Below the pieces are notes generated by a model, which did no database searches, was not told the DNA's origin, and was given only the letters and a program-made list of their open reading frames with translations. A stretch of DNA of 64,000 bases from UBA1306 sp964396415 (lineage in GTDB: Bacteria; Spirochaetota; Spirochaetia; Treponematales; Rectinemataceae). The position numbers and the translations under genes were made by a program. Shown piece by piece: positions 42,980 through 51,333 of the stretch. Every line of letters starts with the position of its first letter. Position 1 is the stretch's first letter. Location of the stretch: assembly GCA_964396415.1 (NCBI GenBank), contig CAYNFM010000002.1, positions 1-64,000 on the forward strand. The letters run 5' to 3'.

Positions 42980-43007
42980 TGGTGACGGGATAGGGGTTCG
43001 AACCCTC
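42980..43007 (-). other. tRNA 3'-end-like fragment
   Basis: On the minus strand the geometry is that of a tRNA 3' end: a T-arm (GAGGG, TTCGAAC loop, CCCTA), seven acceptor bases TCCCGTC, a discriminator A and CCA. No matching 5' acceptor strand, D-arm or anticodon arm was found upstream on that strand. It may be a tRNA remnant, a structured 3' UTR or chance. Confidence 0.3.
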
Positions 43008-43032
43008 CTCGGATTGAATCGTCCGAGGTTTT
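43007..43032 (+). terminator. Terminator after the PilZ-HEAT operon
   Basis: CCTCGGA (43007-43013) and TCCGAGG (43022-43028) form a 7-bp stem with an 8-base loop, followed by TTTT. It sits between the HEAT-repeat and ComEC-like genes. Confidence 0.6.
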
Positions 43033-43050
43033 CGCGCGCGGTCCTTATTC

Positions 43051-44694
43051 ATGGAATGGTCCCTCTTCTCCGAGCCGCGACGCTTCTCGCCGCCCGTCTC
43101 GGCCGCCTTCGGCATGGCACTCAGTTTCTACCCCGGCGTCGGTTTCATTTGCTGGGCCCTCGCAATGGCGGTCTTTGTCGCCTCATTCGGAACAGCCATC
43201 GGTCAATTGGGCGGACGGGCGGTCCGTCTCCGGCGCATGCAAGCCCTCGCCGCCGCCATGGGCCTCGTCGCGGGAACTTCCCTCGCCTGGTACGAGGGGG
43301 GATTCGCGACGGCAGGCGCCCCGGAGACGGACGCCCCGGGGACCGGCGCGTCAATGTCGATGGCGCTCGTCCGCACCGCCCCTTCTTGGGCCGAAGGCCG
43401 TCTGTCCACGGATTCGCGGCCCGCCAGGAATGGCTTCCGTTCGTATGCGCTCGGCATCGAACGGCTGGGCCTCGCCGGCCGCGGGGTCTCGGCCGAGCTC
43501 TCTTTTCCCGGGAAGCCTTGCCGACAAACCTTACGGGTCCTTGCGCGCGGGGGGAGGGCGATCGACGCCGGATCCCTGATCAGGGCGCGGGGATCTCTCA
43601 GCGATGGAGCGGAGAGGTCTGTTCTCTTCGCCCAATCTCGCGATATCGCGGTCATCGACCGGGGCGACAGGATCGATCGCGCCCGAAGCGCCATCCGCGA
43701 CGCCTGCAGGCGAGCGCTGGCCAGGATCGGGAAGCGCTCGGCCGGCCTCCTGCAGGCCTTGATCCTCGGAGTCATGGACAGCCTAGCTCCCGAGGAGGCC
43801 GAAGCCTTCAAGGCGGCCGGCTGCTCGCACATCCTGGCCCTTTCCGGCGAGCATCTCTCGGTCCTGGCTATCCTCTCGATAGCCGCCCTAAAGCCGCTCT
43901 TCGGCCCGATTCGCGCGCGATTCGGAGGCGCCATCCTCGCCTGCCTGTTCATGTGGATAGCCGGTCCCGGACCCTCGCTCGCTCGTGCAGTGCTGATGAC
44001 GTGGATCGGGGCGGTCACCCTCGCCATCGACAGGCCCCAGGCTTCGCTCTCTTCTTTGGCGCTTGCCTTTCTTGTCATGCTCCCCTTCGACCCCACGGGG
44101 GCGCGCAGTCTCGGCTTTACGCTCTCGTTCGTGGCGGTATGGGGACTCGCCGTCCTGGGGCCCCGATTCACCTTTCTTCTGGGCAGGCGGCTACCGCCCT
44201 TCCTTCGGCAGCCGGCATCCGTATCCCTCGCCGCCCAAACGGCCGTTTCGCCTTTGCTCGCCTTCAGTTTCGGCTACCTTCAGTTCGCAGGGATCTTCGC
44301 CTCAATGGCGGCGGGGCCGATCGTCATGGTCTTGATGTGGTGGGGAATCGGCTCCGGCTTGGTATGTTCCCTTTTTCCCTTCGCGGCACCCTTTGCCATA
44401 CCGGTTTCCGATTTCCTCTACCTCTTGCTCATGGGCATCATGAATACGGCGGCCGACCTTCCGCGGCTCCTTCTCTCCTCCTACCTCCAGCGCGGCATCG
44501 CGAGCGCCGCCGTAGCCGGTCTGGCGGCCTTGGTATATGCTCGCCCCCATGCCGAATATCGATCCTGGCTTACCCGACTACGACTCTCCCCGGGCCCTTC
44601 AGGCCCTTCTCGCGGCGGAGGGCCTGGCAGTGTCCAAGCGCTTCGGCCAGAACTTCCTCGTGGACAGGTACGCGAGAGAGAGAGTGCTGGATGA
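43051..44694 (+). CDS. ComEC/Rec2-like DNA-uptake membrane protein
   Basis: About 547 residues, with a hydrophobic N-terminus, an OB-like segment (about 95-200), and a Competence domain of multiple helices (about 230-495) containing LLQALILGVMDSLAPEEAEAFKAAGCSHILALSGEHLSVLA. This marks the DNA-channel subunit of natural transformation. The metallo-beta-lactamase-like C-terminal domain of larger ComEC proteins is absent, as in some spirochaetal homologues. After ALVYARPHAEYRSW the frame runs 146 bases into rsmA, giving a low-complexity tail. Start is uncertain; TTG/GTG or later ATG codons are possible. Confidence 0.82.
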   Translation: MEWSLFSEPRRFSPPVSAAFGMALSFYPGVGFICWALAMAVFVASFGTAIGQLGGRAVRLRRMQALAAAMGLVAGTSLAWYEGGFATAGAPETDAPGTGASMSMALVRTAPSWAEGRLSTDSRPARNGFRSYALGIERLGLAGRGVSAELSFPGKPCRQTLRVLARGGRAIDAGSLIRARGSLSDGAERSVLFAQSRDIAVIDRGDRIDRARSAIRDACRRALARIGKRSAGLLQALILGVMDSLAPEEAEAFKAAGCSHILALSGEHLSVLAILSIAALKPLFGPIRARFGGAILACLFMWIAGPGPSLARAVLMTWIGAVTLAIDRPQASLSSLALAFLVMLPFDPTGARSLGFTLSFVAVWGLAVLGPRFTFLLGRRLPPFLRQPASVSLAAQTAVSPLLAFSFGYLQFAGIFASMAAGPIVMVLMWWGIGSGLVCSLFPFAAPFAIPVSDFLYLLLMGIMNTAADLPRLLLSSYLQRGIASAAVAGLAALVYARPHAEYRSWLTRLRLSPGPSGPSRGGGPGSVQALRPELPRGQVRERESAG

Positions 44695-45472
44695 GCTCAA
44701 GGCCGAGGCGGGTACGCGAGTCTGGGAGATAGGACCGGGCATCGGAGCGATGACCGCCCTCGCGCTGGATTTTGGCCTAGCAGTCACCGTCTTCGAGATA
44801 GACCACGGCTTCTCGCGCATGCTCGAACGGCTTTTCGGCGGGAATCCCTCCTTCAAGCTCATCGAGGGCGACTTCATCGATACGTGGAAAACCGAGCTCG
44901 AGGCGACCGGCGCTCCCGACAGGATCTTCGGTAATCTGCCATATAGCGCCGCCAACGCCATCGTCGCGTCCCTCCTCGAGGGGGACTTAGTCCCCCCGCG
45001 AATGATATTCACGATACAGAAGGAAGCGGGCTTGCGCATGATCGCCACCCCCGGCACCAAGGATTATTCCTCATTCTCCGTACTATGCGCGTCGACCTGC
45101 AAATGCAGGCTCGCCTTCGACCTCGGCTCAAGCTCCTTCTGGCCCGTCCCGCGCGTGACAAGCTCAGTCGTTCGAATGGAACCGAGAAAGGTCCCTCTCG
45201 CGGCCGGCGATCGCGCCGGCTTCTCAGCCTTCGTCCGCGCCGGCTTCTCCTCTCGCCGCAAGACTCTATGCAACAACTTCCGTACCGCAGGCCCTGCCAT
45301 CGGCGCTTCGCGCGGCCGAGGCGACGGCTCCTCGATCCAAGACAAGCTGCCCGGCGTCCTCGCGGCGTTGGGCATCCGCTCCGACATCCGCGCCGAGGCG
45401 CTTACTCCCGAAAGTCTCGCGGCGGTCTACGAGACGCTGAAGAGTGCCGGGACCGGCGTTCTCGAATCCTAA
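44549..45472 (+). CDS. rsmA: 16S rRNA dimethyladenosine transferase
   Basis: Dimethylates A1518 and A1519 of 16S rRNA. The 307-residue protein has KRFGQNFLVDRYARERVL, SAM motif I VWEIGPGIGAMTALAL, VFEIDHGF, LIEGDFID, catalytic FGNLPYSAANAI, and QKEAGLRM. The ATG at 44549 gives MPNIDPGLPDYDSP, with the conserved core soon after; a start at 44537 is possible. It overlaps the ComEC-like gene by 146 bases in another frame, which probably reflects lost upstream stop codons and links translation of the two. Confidence 0.95.
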   Translation: MPNIDPGLPDYDSPRALQALLAAEGLAVSKRFGQNFLVDRYARERVLDELKAEAGTRVWEIGPGIGAMTALALDFGLAVTVFEIDHGFSRMLERLFGGNPSFKLIEGDFIDTWKTELEATGAPDRIFGNLPYSAANAIVASLLEGDLVPPRMIFTIQKEAGLRMIATPGTKDYSSFSVLCASTCKCRLAFDLGSSSFWPVPRVTSSVVRMEPRKVPLAAGDRAGFSAFVRAGFSSRRKTLCNNFRTAGPAIGASRGRGDGSSIQDKLPGVLAALGIRSDIRAEALTPESLAAVYETLKSAGTGVLES

Positions 45473-45629
45473 ACCCTTGCCCTGTCCCAGCGGCGACAGT
45501 ACCTTATGCTCATGCCGTAGCTTGCCCGCAGGGGAGCCTTCGGCACGCCGCTCCGTAGGGAGGGCGAATAGCGTTCCGCTGGCGCGGGCAATCCACGCCG
45601 CGGGGCTTCCTCGCTTATTGGAGGATAGT

Positions 45630-46127
45630 ATGGGTCACTGCGACAGAGGTTTCGATTTTGACGGGTCGCTCGACGACATCATCCGCATGGCTCGCGATTT
45701 CGGCGAGAAGATAAAGGGCATGGCGCCCGAGATGGACCCCATCTTCGAGTCTTGCGGCGGCTACCGCCATCATGCCTACTTCTACCCGCCTGCCAACGTC
45801 TACACGACTCGAGACGGCAGCATGGTGCTCGAGTTTGCTCTAGCCGGCATTGACGAGAGTGCCGTCTCGGCGACCTTCCAGGGCGATTACCTTGTACTCA
45901 GCGCCAAGGCCGCGGCTAAAGAGGGCGAGGGAGACGGGAGCCATTTCTCGAGACGAGGCTTCAGGCCCCGCGATATCGACAGGCAGAAGTACCGCGTTCC
46001 CGCCGAGGACTATGCGCAAGAACTGGCGAAGGCCGTATTCAAGAACGGCGTACTCACCGTCACAGTCCCCCCCAAGGAGAGCGATGGCTCCGGCATAAAG
46101 GTAGAAATCGTCAAAGAAGGCATTTAA
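45630..46127 (+). CDS. Small heat-shock protein Hsp20 (first copy)
   Basis: A 165-residue alpha-crystallin-domain chaperone. The domain spans about 50-160: PPANVYTTRDGSMVLEFALAGIDESAVSATFQGDYLVLSAKA, then the arm and AVFKNGVLTVTVPPKE, with a C-terminal IKVEIV segment. TTGGAGG seven bases upstream fixes the ATG at 45630. No CIRCE element was seen. Its paralogue lies 83 bases downstream. The N-terminal arm DFDGSLDDIIRMARDFG matches the other copy in style, suggesting tandem duplication. Confidence 0.88.
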   Translation: MGHCDRGFDFDGSLDDIIRMARDFGEKIKGMAPEMDPIFESCGGYRHHAYFYPPANVYTTRDGSMVLEFALAGIDESAVSATFQGDYLVLSAKAAAKEGEGDGSHFSRRGFRPRDIDRQKYRVPAEDYAQELAKAVFKNGVLTVTVPPKESDGSGIKVEIVKEGI

Positions 46128-46131
46128 GCTA

Positions 46132-46140
46132 TGGTATAGT
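46132..46140 (+). promoter_or_regulatory. Extended -10 promoter for the second Hsp20 gene
   Basis: TGGTATAGT (TG-n-TATAGT) just after the first Hsp20 stop codon. No good -35 was seen. A start near 46147 falls at the base of a hairpin (46143-46178). Confidence 0.45.
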
Positions 46141-46142
46141 GG

Positions 46143-46178
46143 GACCGAAGGCCGTTGCCGGCAGGGCGGTCTTCGGTC
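46143..46178 (+). promoter_or_regulatory. 5' UTR hairpin before the second Hsp20 gene
   Basis: GACCGAAG (46143-46150) pairs perfectly with CTTCGGTC (46171-46178) around a GC-rich interior. Located between the extended -10 and GGAGGG at 46186-46191. It could stabilise the mRNA or act as a temperature-sensitive element; no ribosome-site pairing is clear. Confidence 0.4.
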
Positions 46179-46210
46179 GAACTCTGGAGGGATACGTGAA
46201 GGGCAATCGC

Positions 46211-46768
46211 ATGTACGTCGATATAGGCACCATACTGGACGAGGTATTCGACGCGGCCAAGAGCTTCGGCGCGAACTTCCAGGATATGGGCGACAAGTTG
46301 GGGGAAAAGATGGGCCCGAATTTCAACGTTCACGTAAACACCGGGCCCGGGGTAGGGGCGAAGCCCTGGTTCGACATGGGTCAGGACGAGAACGCCGATT
46401 ATTATCCTGGCTATTCCTATCCTCCCATGAATATCTACCTCACAAGCGAGCGAGGCATGGTTTTCGAGTTCGCCCTGGCGGGCTTCGATGAAAAGGACAT
46501 CTTCCTCAATTTTCAGGGCGATTATATGGTGTTCAACGCCAAGATCGGCCTCGACGAGCTTCCCGAGAACGACGTGCGCTACTTCAAGCGCCGACTCAAG
46601 CTCAAGGACGTCGAGAAGCAGAAATATTACGTGCCGGCCGACAAGTTCTCGCAGGACAGGGTACGGGCCGTCTTCCGCAATGGCATACTCAAAGTCACGG
46701 TTCCCCCGAAGGAAGAATCCGACGCTCCAGAGGGCATCAAGATCGAGATTCTCAAGGAAGGCGAGTAA
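46211..46768 (+). CDS. Small heat-shock protein Hsp20 (second copy)
   Basis: A 185-residue alpha-crystallin-domain chaperone, paralogous to the upstream gene: YPPMNIYLTSERGMVFEFALAGFDEKDIFLNFQGDYMVFNAKI, then AVFRNGILKVTVPPKEE and IKIEIL. ATG 46211 aligns the N-terminus with the first copy; a GTG at 46196 with GGAGGG five bases upstream is an alternative start and would add five residues. It has its own extended -10. The N-terminal arm contains MGDKLGEKMGPNFNVHVNTG, absent in the first copy. Probably a stress-induced holdase. Confidence 0.88.
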   Translation: MYVDIGTILDEVFDAAKSFGANFQDMGDKLGEKMGPNFNVHVNTGPGVGAKPWFDMGQDENADYYPGYSYPPMNIYLTSERGMVFEFALAGFDEKDIFLNFQGDYMVFNAKIGLDELPENDVRYFKRRLKLKDVEKQKYYVPADKFSQDRVRAVFRNGILKVTVPPKEESDAPEGIKIEILKEGE

Positions 46769-46778
46769 ACCCTTTCCC

Positions 46779-47261
46779 TCAGCGCGGCATTAGGCCGCGC
46801 TTCTCGAGATAGTCCTGGAGTTCCGACAGGTGGGTCGCGATGAAGAAGGCGCAGTAGCCGGTAAAGGCCGCGCCGAGCACCAGTGAAATCGACAACAGAT
46901 AGCCCGATCCGAAGAGAGACTTGAGGAAGTCGACGTCCTTGCCCATCAATGGCAGGAGCACCATCGAGATGGCCAGCACCGCGCCTGGGAAGATCCAGTC
47001 GCCAAGGGCGAAGTCCTGCTTGGGCGGAGGCATCAGCCTGACGGCCGCCATAATGCGGTCCTCGATGAGATCCTCGGAAACGGCATCGGCCCCGCGGGGA
47101 TGCGCGTCCTCGCGATAGGCGCGCATGGCCGCCGACATCCGCGTCTCCGAGAGAGAGCAGATGGAGCAGCGGGCGAGATGCCAACGCAGGGCCAGACTAT
47201 AGCCCTGCTTCGAGTCGAGTTCATCGAGCCGCTTAAGCGCCGCTTCGTGCCGCATCCCCAT
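46779..47261 (-). CDS. Zinc-binding anti-sigma factor-like membrane protein
   Basis: A 160-residue protein with an N-terminal HLARCSIC segment (H-x-x-x-C-x-x-C, about residues 28-35), the zinc anti-sigma signature, followed by two membrane helices (about 86-106 and 120-142). Its gene overlaps by 29 bases the 3' end of an ECF sigma gene, the classic arrangement. It likely holds the sigma factor inactive at the membrane until an envelope signal. It is the last gene of a three-gene minus-strand operon. Confidence 0.8.
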   Translation of the reverse strand: MGMRHEAALKRLDELDSKQGYSLALRWHLARCSICSLSETRMSAAMRAYREDAHPRGADAVSEDLIEDRIMAAVRLMPPPKQDFALGDWIFPGAVLAISMVLLPLMGKDVDFLKSLFGSGYLLSISLVLGAAFTGYCAFFIATHLSELQDYLEKRGLMPR

Positions 47262-47817
47262 CCTCCTTCATCGCTCCGAGCCGCTCTCGCAGGATCCGCT
47301 TGGCGCGGAACACGTGCGATTTTATCGTATTCACCGGATATCCCGTCATCTCGCTGATTTCAAGATACTTAAGGTCGTAATAGAAATAAAGCTCGATGCA
47401 CAATGCCTGACGCGACGGAAGCCCGGCCATCGCCTCGCGCACCGCCCGCGCGGTTTCCTCGCGCAGCTGCTCTTCCTCGGCTCCAGGCACCCCCGCGATC
47501 TCCGCTTCGGGATCGAGCGAAAGATGATCCCGTTTGCGCTTCTTCGAGTTGATCGCGGTATTGTACGCGATCCGGAGCAGCCAGGTCGAGAAGAGGCTCC
47601 GTCCTTTAAAGGACGCGAGAGCGGTGTAGGCCTTGACGAAGACGTCCTGAGTGAAGTCTGCGGTTTCCTCCGCATCGCGAAAGAAACTCATGCCCAATCT
47701 CTTCACCCGCGCGCTATGGTGCCTCACCAATATCGCAAAGGCGTCGGTATTCCCGTCCAGGACCTGTCCTATCGCCTCCTCGTCGCTCGTCTCCCGCGCC
47801 CGCTCATTGGCGCTCAT
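47233..47817 (-). CDS. ECF-type RNA polymerase sigma factor
   Basis: A 194-residue sigma-70-family factor. Region 2 has FAILVRHHSARVKRLGMSFF, DAEETADFTQDVFVKAYTAL and WLLRIAYNTAINSKKRKR. Region 4 has LCIELYFYYDLKYLEISEMTGYPVNTIKSHVFRAKRIL. This RpoE-like form lacks regions 1 and 3. The gene overlaps the zinc anti-sigma gene by 29 bases and the upstream small membrane protein by four, so all are coupled. Its target promoter motif cannot be inferred; no clear autoregulatory AAC/CGT-type element was found. Confidence 0.93.
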   Translation of the reverse strand: MSANERARETSDEEAIGQVLDGNTDAFAILVRHHSARVKRLGMSFFRDAEETADFTQDVFVKAYTALASFKGRSLFSTWLLRIAYNTAINSKKRKRDHLSLDPEAEIAGVPGAEEEQLREETARAVREAMAGLPSRQALCIELYFYYDLKYLEISEMTGYPVNTIKSHVFRAKRILRERLGAMKEDGDAARSGA

Positions 47818-48149
47818 GCCCCGTCCCGGTTCCTCCGCAGCATGAAGAAGAGCAAAAGGCTGATACCGGCCGCGAAGGGGAGGAGTCCCCCTAAGAGGGC
47901 GTAGGAAGCGCCTTCGATTACGATGAAGAGGATCGAGAGGACCGCTCCCACGCTCAGCAATAGGAGACCTGCGAGGAGACAGAAGGTATCAAGGTCGATC
48001 CTGCTCGCCTCGTAGAGCCCCCGCTCAATGAGCCGCACCTTCTCGCGATGGCTCCAGAGCAAATAGAAGAAGGCGATAACGCCGGCCATTACGATGCCGA
48101 CTATCGGGATGATCGAAACGATGATCTGCGCCGCAGAAGGTAAAGCCAT
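47814..48149 (-). CDS. Small membrane protein of the ECF sigma operon
   Basis: A 111-residue protein with three hydrophobic helices (about 9-31, 55-77, 83-104) and a basic loop SHREKVRLIERGLYE. It resembles DUF6249-type proteins that commonly accompany ECF sigma genes, but this is an impression from topology. The gene overlaps the sigma gene by four bases, so the two are coupled. A role in sensing or in anti-sigma control is plausible. Confidence 0.6.
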   Translation of the reverse strand: MALPSAAQIIVSIIPIVGIVMAGVIAFFYLLWSHREKVRLIERGLYEASRIDLDTFCLLAGLLLLSVGAVLSILFIVIEGASYALLGGLLPFAAGISLLLFFMLRRNRDGA

Positions 48150-48228
48150 CGGAAATCCCCTCTTTCCGCATCGATGCGCCTATTAGACGCCGACACTCCT
48201 GCCGAGGTTGCGCTCGCGGAGCATGAAT

Positions 48229-48645
48229 CTACTCTAGGTCGAGGGTCCGCGTCGCCACGACGTCTATGCCGAGACCCAAGGCATCGCGAATCATGACCTG
48301 CCCCCTTCGTACCGGCAGGGGTTTTTCGAGGGCGTAGATGGCCTCGAGGAGCTCTTCCACGCGCTCCTTGGGAAAAGGCGAGGCCGTCCTGCAAGGAATG
48401 CGCCGGGCGGAGCCCCCTTGAGCCCGCGAACCGGAGCCCGTTGCGGCCCTGCACGTGGCCGTAACCGTCCTCTTGGGCGCAAGCAGCTCCTCGCGTGCGT
48501 AGGCGGCGCCGCGAGGGCAGCGGTTGCCTCCGATGGAGAGCCCGTCGCCCGCGGCAGGGGTCGAGTTCTCGGGCGCGCTCTCGACGACGAGGCGGCAGCC
48601 CATAGGGCAGGTTATGCAGGTCAGCTCGCGTCTCATACTCACCAT
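48229..48645 (-). CDS. DUF1667 protein
   Basis: About 138 residues with N-terminal LTCITCPMGCRL and ICPRG-like NRCPRGAAYA cysteine motifs (C-x-x-C-x-x-x-C and C), then YALEKPLPVRRGQVM. DUF1667 proteins accompany GlpA-type and FAD oxidoreductases in anaerobes; the cysteines suggest an iron-sulfur or redox role. It is the third gene of that set here. The ATG at 48645 follows the upstream stop by one base; ATG 48636 is an alternative with an equally weak ribosome site. Confidence 0.82.
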   Translation of the reverse strand: MVSMRRELTCITCPMGCRLVVESAPENSTPAAGDGLSIGGNRCPRGAAYAREELLAPKRTVTATCRAATGSGSRAQGGSARRIPCRTASPFPKERVEELLEAIYALEKPLPVRRGQVMIRDALGLGIDVVATRTLDLE

Positions 48646-48646
48646 C

Positions 48647-49903
48647 TCATTGTATCGAGATTTCGACCGCGGCGTCAGGCAGCTCGGCCGCCGCGGCCAA
48701 CTGGGCCTTGCCGAGGGTCAAGGTAAGCATTTCCGATGGCTGGACATGGTTCTTCCTGGACGAAAGAAGCACTTTGCCGTCGATCCTGACCTCCAGGATC
48801 GCGTCGTTCTTGACGATCATGGTCCTGAGGTAGAGCTTGTTGTCGCGGCCCGTATCGACGCGCGCCGGAACGACGTAGCGCACATTAGACCCGGCCTTGA
48901 CCCTCGCCTCGCGGCAGGGCCGGGCCCCCTCGAGCCATGCGGCCGCGCAGCGCCCCGCGCGCCTGGCCTCTTCGACGACGTAGTCGACGAGATCATGGAC
49001 GTGAAGGACGTTGCCGCAGGCAAAGATCCCGGGAAGACTGGTCATTAGGGTCGAATCGGTCCAGGCGCCGTTGGTCATCGGATTGATCGAGACGCCGGCC
49101 TCGCGCGAAAGCTCGTTTTCGGGCACGAGCCCGACCGAGAGCAGGACGGTGTCGCAGGGGATCTTGAAGGCCTTTCCCATCATGAGGGCAGCATTTTCGA
49201 TCGGGGCCACCTCGATGCCTTCGACGCGATCCCTGCCATAGATGCCGGTCGTGAGGTGGGAAAGATACAAGGGAATATCGAAGTCATGGAGGCACTGGAC
49301 GATGTTGCGCGTAAGGCCAGAGGGGTAGGGCAGGATCTCGACGACGGCATGGACCTTGCAGCCTATCCAACTCATGCGCCTGGCCATGATCAGGCCGATA
49401 TCGCCAGAGCCTATTATGACGACCTCCCTGCCCGGTACGTAGCCTTCCACATTGACCAGGCGCTGCGCGAGGCCGGCGGTGAAGACGCCGGCCGGCCTCG
49501 ATCCCGGAATGCGTACGTTGCCACGGTTGCGCTCCCTGCAGCCCATCGCTAGGATGACGGCCCTCGACCTAAGCCTGAGCGCGCCTTCCTTCGCGGACAC
49601 GCAGGACAGGACTTGCTCGCCTTCATCGGCTACCATGTCGAGTACGGTGCACCCGCAGAAGACGCTAATCCGTCGCCCGCCGATCCTCTCCTCGAAGCGC
49701 TCGGCGAATTCCGGCCCGGTCAGCTCTTCGTTGAACTCGATGAGGCCGAAGCCGTTGTGGATGCACTGGGTCAAAATGCCGCCGAGGCGCTCCTCGCGCT
49801 CGGCAATGGCCACGCTGAGGTCCCTGGCTTCGAGCTCAAGGGCGGCGGCCATCCCGGCAGCGCCGCCGCCTATCACGACGCAGTCGAAGCTCATCTCCCT
49901 CAT
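48647..49903 (-). CDS. NAD(P)/FAD-dependent oxidoreductase
   Basis: A 418-residue flavoprotein: FAD loop VVIGGGAAGMAAALELE near the start, GGILTQCIHNGFG, the second dinucleotide loop VVIIGSGDIGLIMARRM near 165, and PGIFACGNVLHVHDLVD near 310. It is of the pyridine-nucleotide-disulfide type, and sits between GlpA-like and DUF1667 genes with a four-base overlap to the former. Together these may form an anaerobic oxidoreductase that passes electrons from a GlpA-like dehydrogenase to NAD. The physiological substrate is not established. Confidence 0.85.
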   Translation of the reverse strand: MREMSFDCVVIGGGAAGMAAALELEARDLSVAIAEREERLGGILTQCIHNGFGLIEFNEELTGPEFAERFEERIGGRRISVFCGCTVLDMVADEGEQVLSCVSAKEGALRLRSRAVILAMGCRERNRGNVRIPGSRPAGVFTAGLAQRLVNVEGYVPGREVVIIGSGDIGLIMARRMSWIGCKVHAVVEILPYPSGLTRNIVQCLHDFDIPLYLSHLTTGIYGRDRVEGIEVAPIENAALMMGKAFKIPCDTVLLSVGLVPENELSREAGVSINPMTNGAWTDSTLMTSLPGIFACGNVLHVHDLVDYVVEEARRAGRCAAAWLEGARPCREARVKAGSNVRYVVPARVDTGRDNKLYLRTMIVKNDAILEVRIDGKVLLSSRKNHVQPSEMLTLTLGKAQLAAAAELPDAAVEISIQ

Positions 49904-51333
49904 AGCACGCCCCTGAGCAGCGTCGAGGCGCGGCCGCGTTTAGTGATCTGGTCGCAGCTCATGCCGGTCTCCCTCATGAGTATCTTGACGATCTTATAGG
50001 TGCAGAACCCGCCTTGGCAACGACCCATCTGCGCTCGAGTGAAGTACTTGATGCCGTCGAGAGTGGTATGGCCACGGCGTATCGCGGCGACGATCTCCGC
50101 CTCGGTAACGCACTCGCAACGGCAGACCACCTCGCCGTAGGCCGGATCGCGGGCGATCAGCTCGTCCAGCTCGAAGAGAGAAAGATCCCTGGCCCGCGAC
50201 TCCCTTTCCACCGTGGGGTCCCAATTCGCCTTCTCGACGAGGACGAGGCCCGCCTTCTTGAGCAGGTCCTTCACGTACTCGCCGATCGCCGGGCTCGCGG
50301 TGAGGCCGGGCGACTGAATGCCGGCGACCTGTACTAATGCCGGCACCTTGGCGGAGAGGTCGATGTAATAGTCATCGCCCAGGGTGGGCCTGATACCCGC
50401 AAAGCTCGTGATGACGTCGGCTTCGGAGATGTCGGGAATCATATTCCGCGCGCTCCGCAAAATGGTCTCGAGCTGCAACCTGGTCGTGGCCGCATCCTCT
50501 TTGTCCTCGACCGCGCTCGCCGTGGGCCCGATGAGGACGGTTCCCTCCACGGTAGGCACGATGAGCATGCCCTTGGAAACCGAGGTGGGCACCGGGAATA
50601 CCACTCGGCCGGGCTTGGCCTTGGTCAGCTTGTCCAGGAGGTAGTACTCGCCCTTGCGGCCTTTGATCGAAAAATCCTCGGCCCCGAACATCCGCGAAAC
50701 CTCGTCGGCAGCGAGGCCGGCGCAGTTGACGGCGTAGCGCGCGCGGAGCTGCCTGCCGTCCGCGGCATGAAGGATCCAGGCGTCGCCCTCGCGCTCGGCC
50801 GCGACGATATCCCATCCCGTGAATACGCTGACGCCGTTCTTGACCGCGGACTCGACGAGGGAAAACACGAATCGATATGGCTCGACGATGCCGCCGCCCG
50901 GCGCGTAGAGGCCGCCGAGGGCGTCCCGGCTGAGCTTGGGCTCGAGTTCGAGCATTCGCTCCCTCGAGCACATCTCGATGCCTATGGCGCCGTTGTCGAC
51001 GCCCTGCGCGTAAAGCTGCTCCACGGCGCGCATCTCGTCCTCGTGGAGAGCTACGACGACGATGCCGCAACGCACAAAGGGGAACCCCAGCTCCGTCTTG
51101 AGGCGGTCGAACATCATCGCGCCCTGAATCTCCAGGCGAGCCTTCAGATGCTTCTTATTGTGATGAAACCCGCCATGGACTATCCCAGAGTTGGCCTTGG
51201 AAACCCCGAAAGAAACGTCGGCCTCCTTATCCATGAGGGCGACGGCGATCTCGTAGGCCGAGAGCCTGCGAGCTATGTTCGCCCCGCAGACTCCCGCGCC
51301 GACTATCGCGACCTCGAACGACTCCGCCATCAT
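49900..51333 (-). CDS. GlpA-like FAD dehydrogenase with BFD-type iron-sulfur domain
   Basis: A 477-residue protein: an N-terminal DAO-type FAD domain (VAIVGAGVCGANIARRLS, SKANSGIVHGGFHH) and a C-terminal BFD-like [2Fe-2S] domain with VVCRCECVTEAEI and MGRCQGGFC. It resembles the anaerobic glycerol-3-phosphate dehydrogenase family, but could act on other 2-hydroxy acids. The operon order GlpA-like, FAD oxidoreductase, DUF1667 recurs in clostridia, thermotogae and spirochaetes. Its start overlaps the end of the PP2C response-regulator gene by four bases, which ties it to a signalling operon. Confidence 0.85.
   Translation of the reverse strand: MMAESFEVAIVGAGVCGANIARRLSAYEIAVALMDKEADVSFGVSKANSGIVHGGFHHNKKHLKARLEIQGAMMFDRLKTELGFPFVRCGIVVVALHEDEMRAVEQLYAQGVDNGAIGIEMCSRERMLELEPKLSRDALGGLYAPGGGIVEPYRFVFSLVESAVKNGVSVFTGWDIVAAEREGDAWILHAADGRQLRARYAVNCAGLAADEVSRMFGAEDFSIKGRKGEYYLLDKLTKAKPGRVVFPVPTSVSKGMLIVPTVEGTVLIGPTASAVEDKEDAATTRLQLETILRSARNMIPDISEADVITSFAGIRPTLGDDYYIDLSAKVPALVQVAGIQSPGLTASPAIGEYVKDLLKKAGLVLVEKANWDPTVERESRARDLSLFELDELIARDPAYGEVVCRCECVTEAEIVAAIRRGHTTLDGIKYFTRAQMGRCQGGFCTYKIVKILMRETGMSCDQITKRGRASTLLRGVL

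Noticed and set aside
42980..43100. Possible tmRNA or complete tRNA gene
   Set aside because: Only a T-arm/acceptor-like 3' end is present; no convincing 5' acceptor strand, D-arm or anticodon arm was found.
45473..45629. CIRCE or HrcA operator before the first Hsp20 gene
   Set aside because: No TTAGCACTC-N9-GAGTGCTAA-like inverted repeat is present.
47314..47904. Plus-strand 196-codon frame across the sigma factor gene
   Set aside because: Antisense to a clear ECF sigma factor; no ribosome site or recognisable domain.
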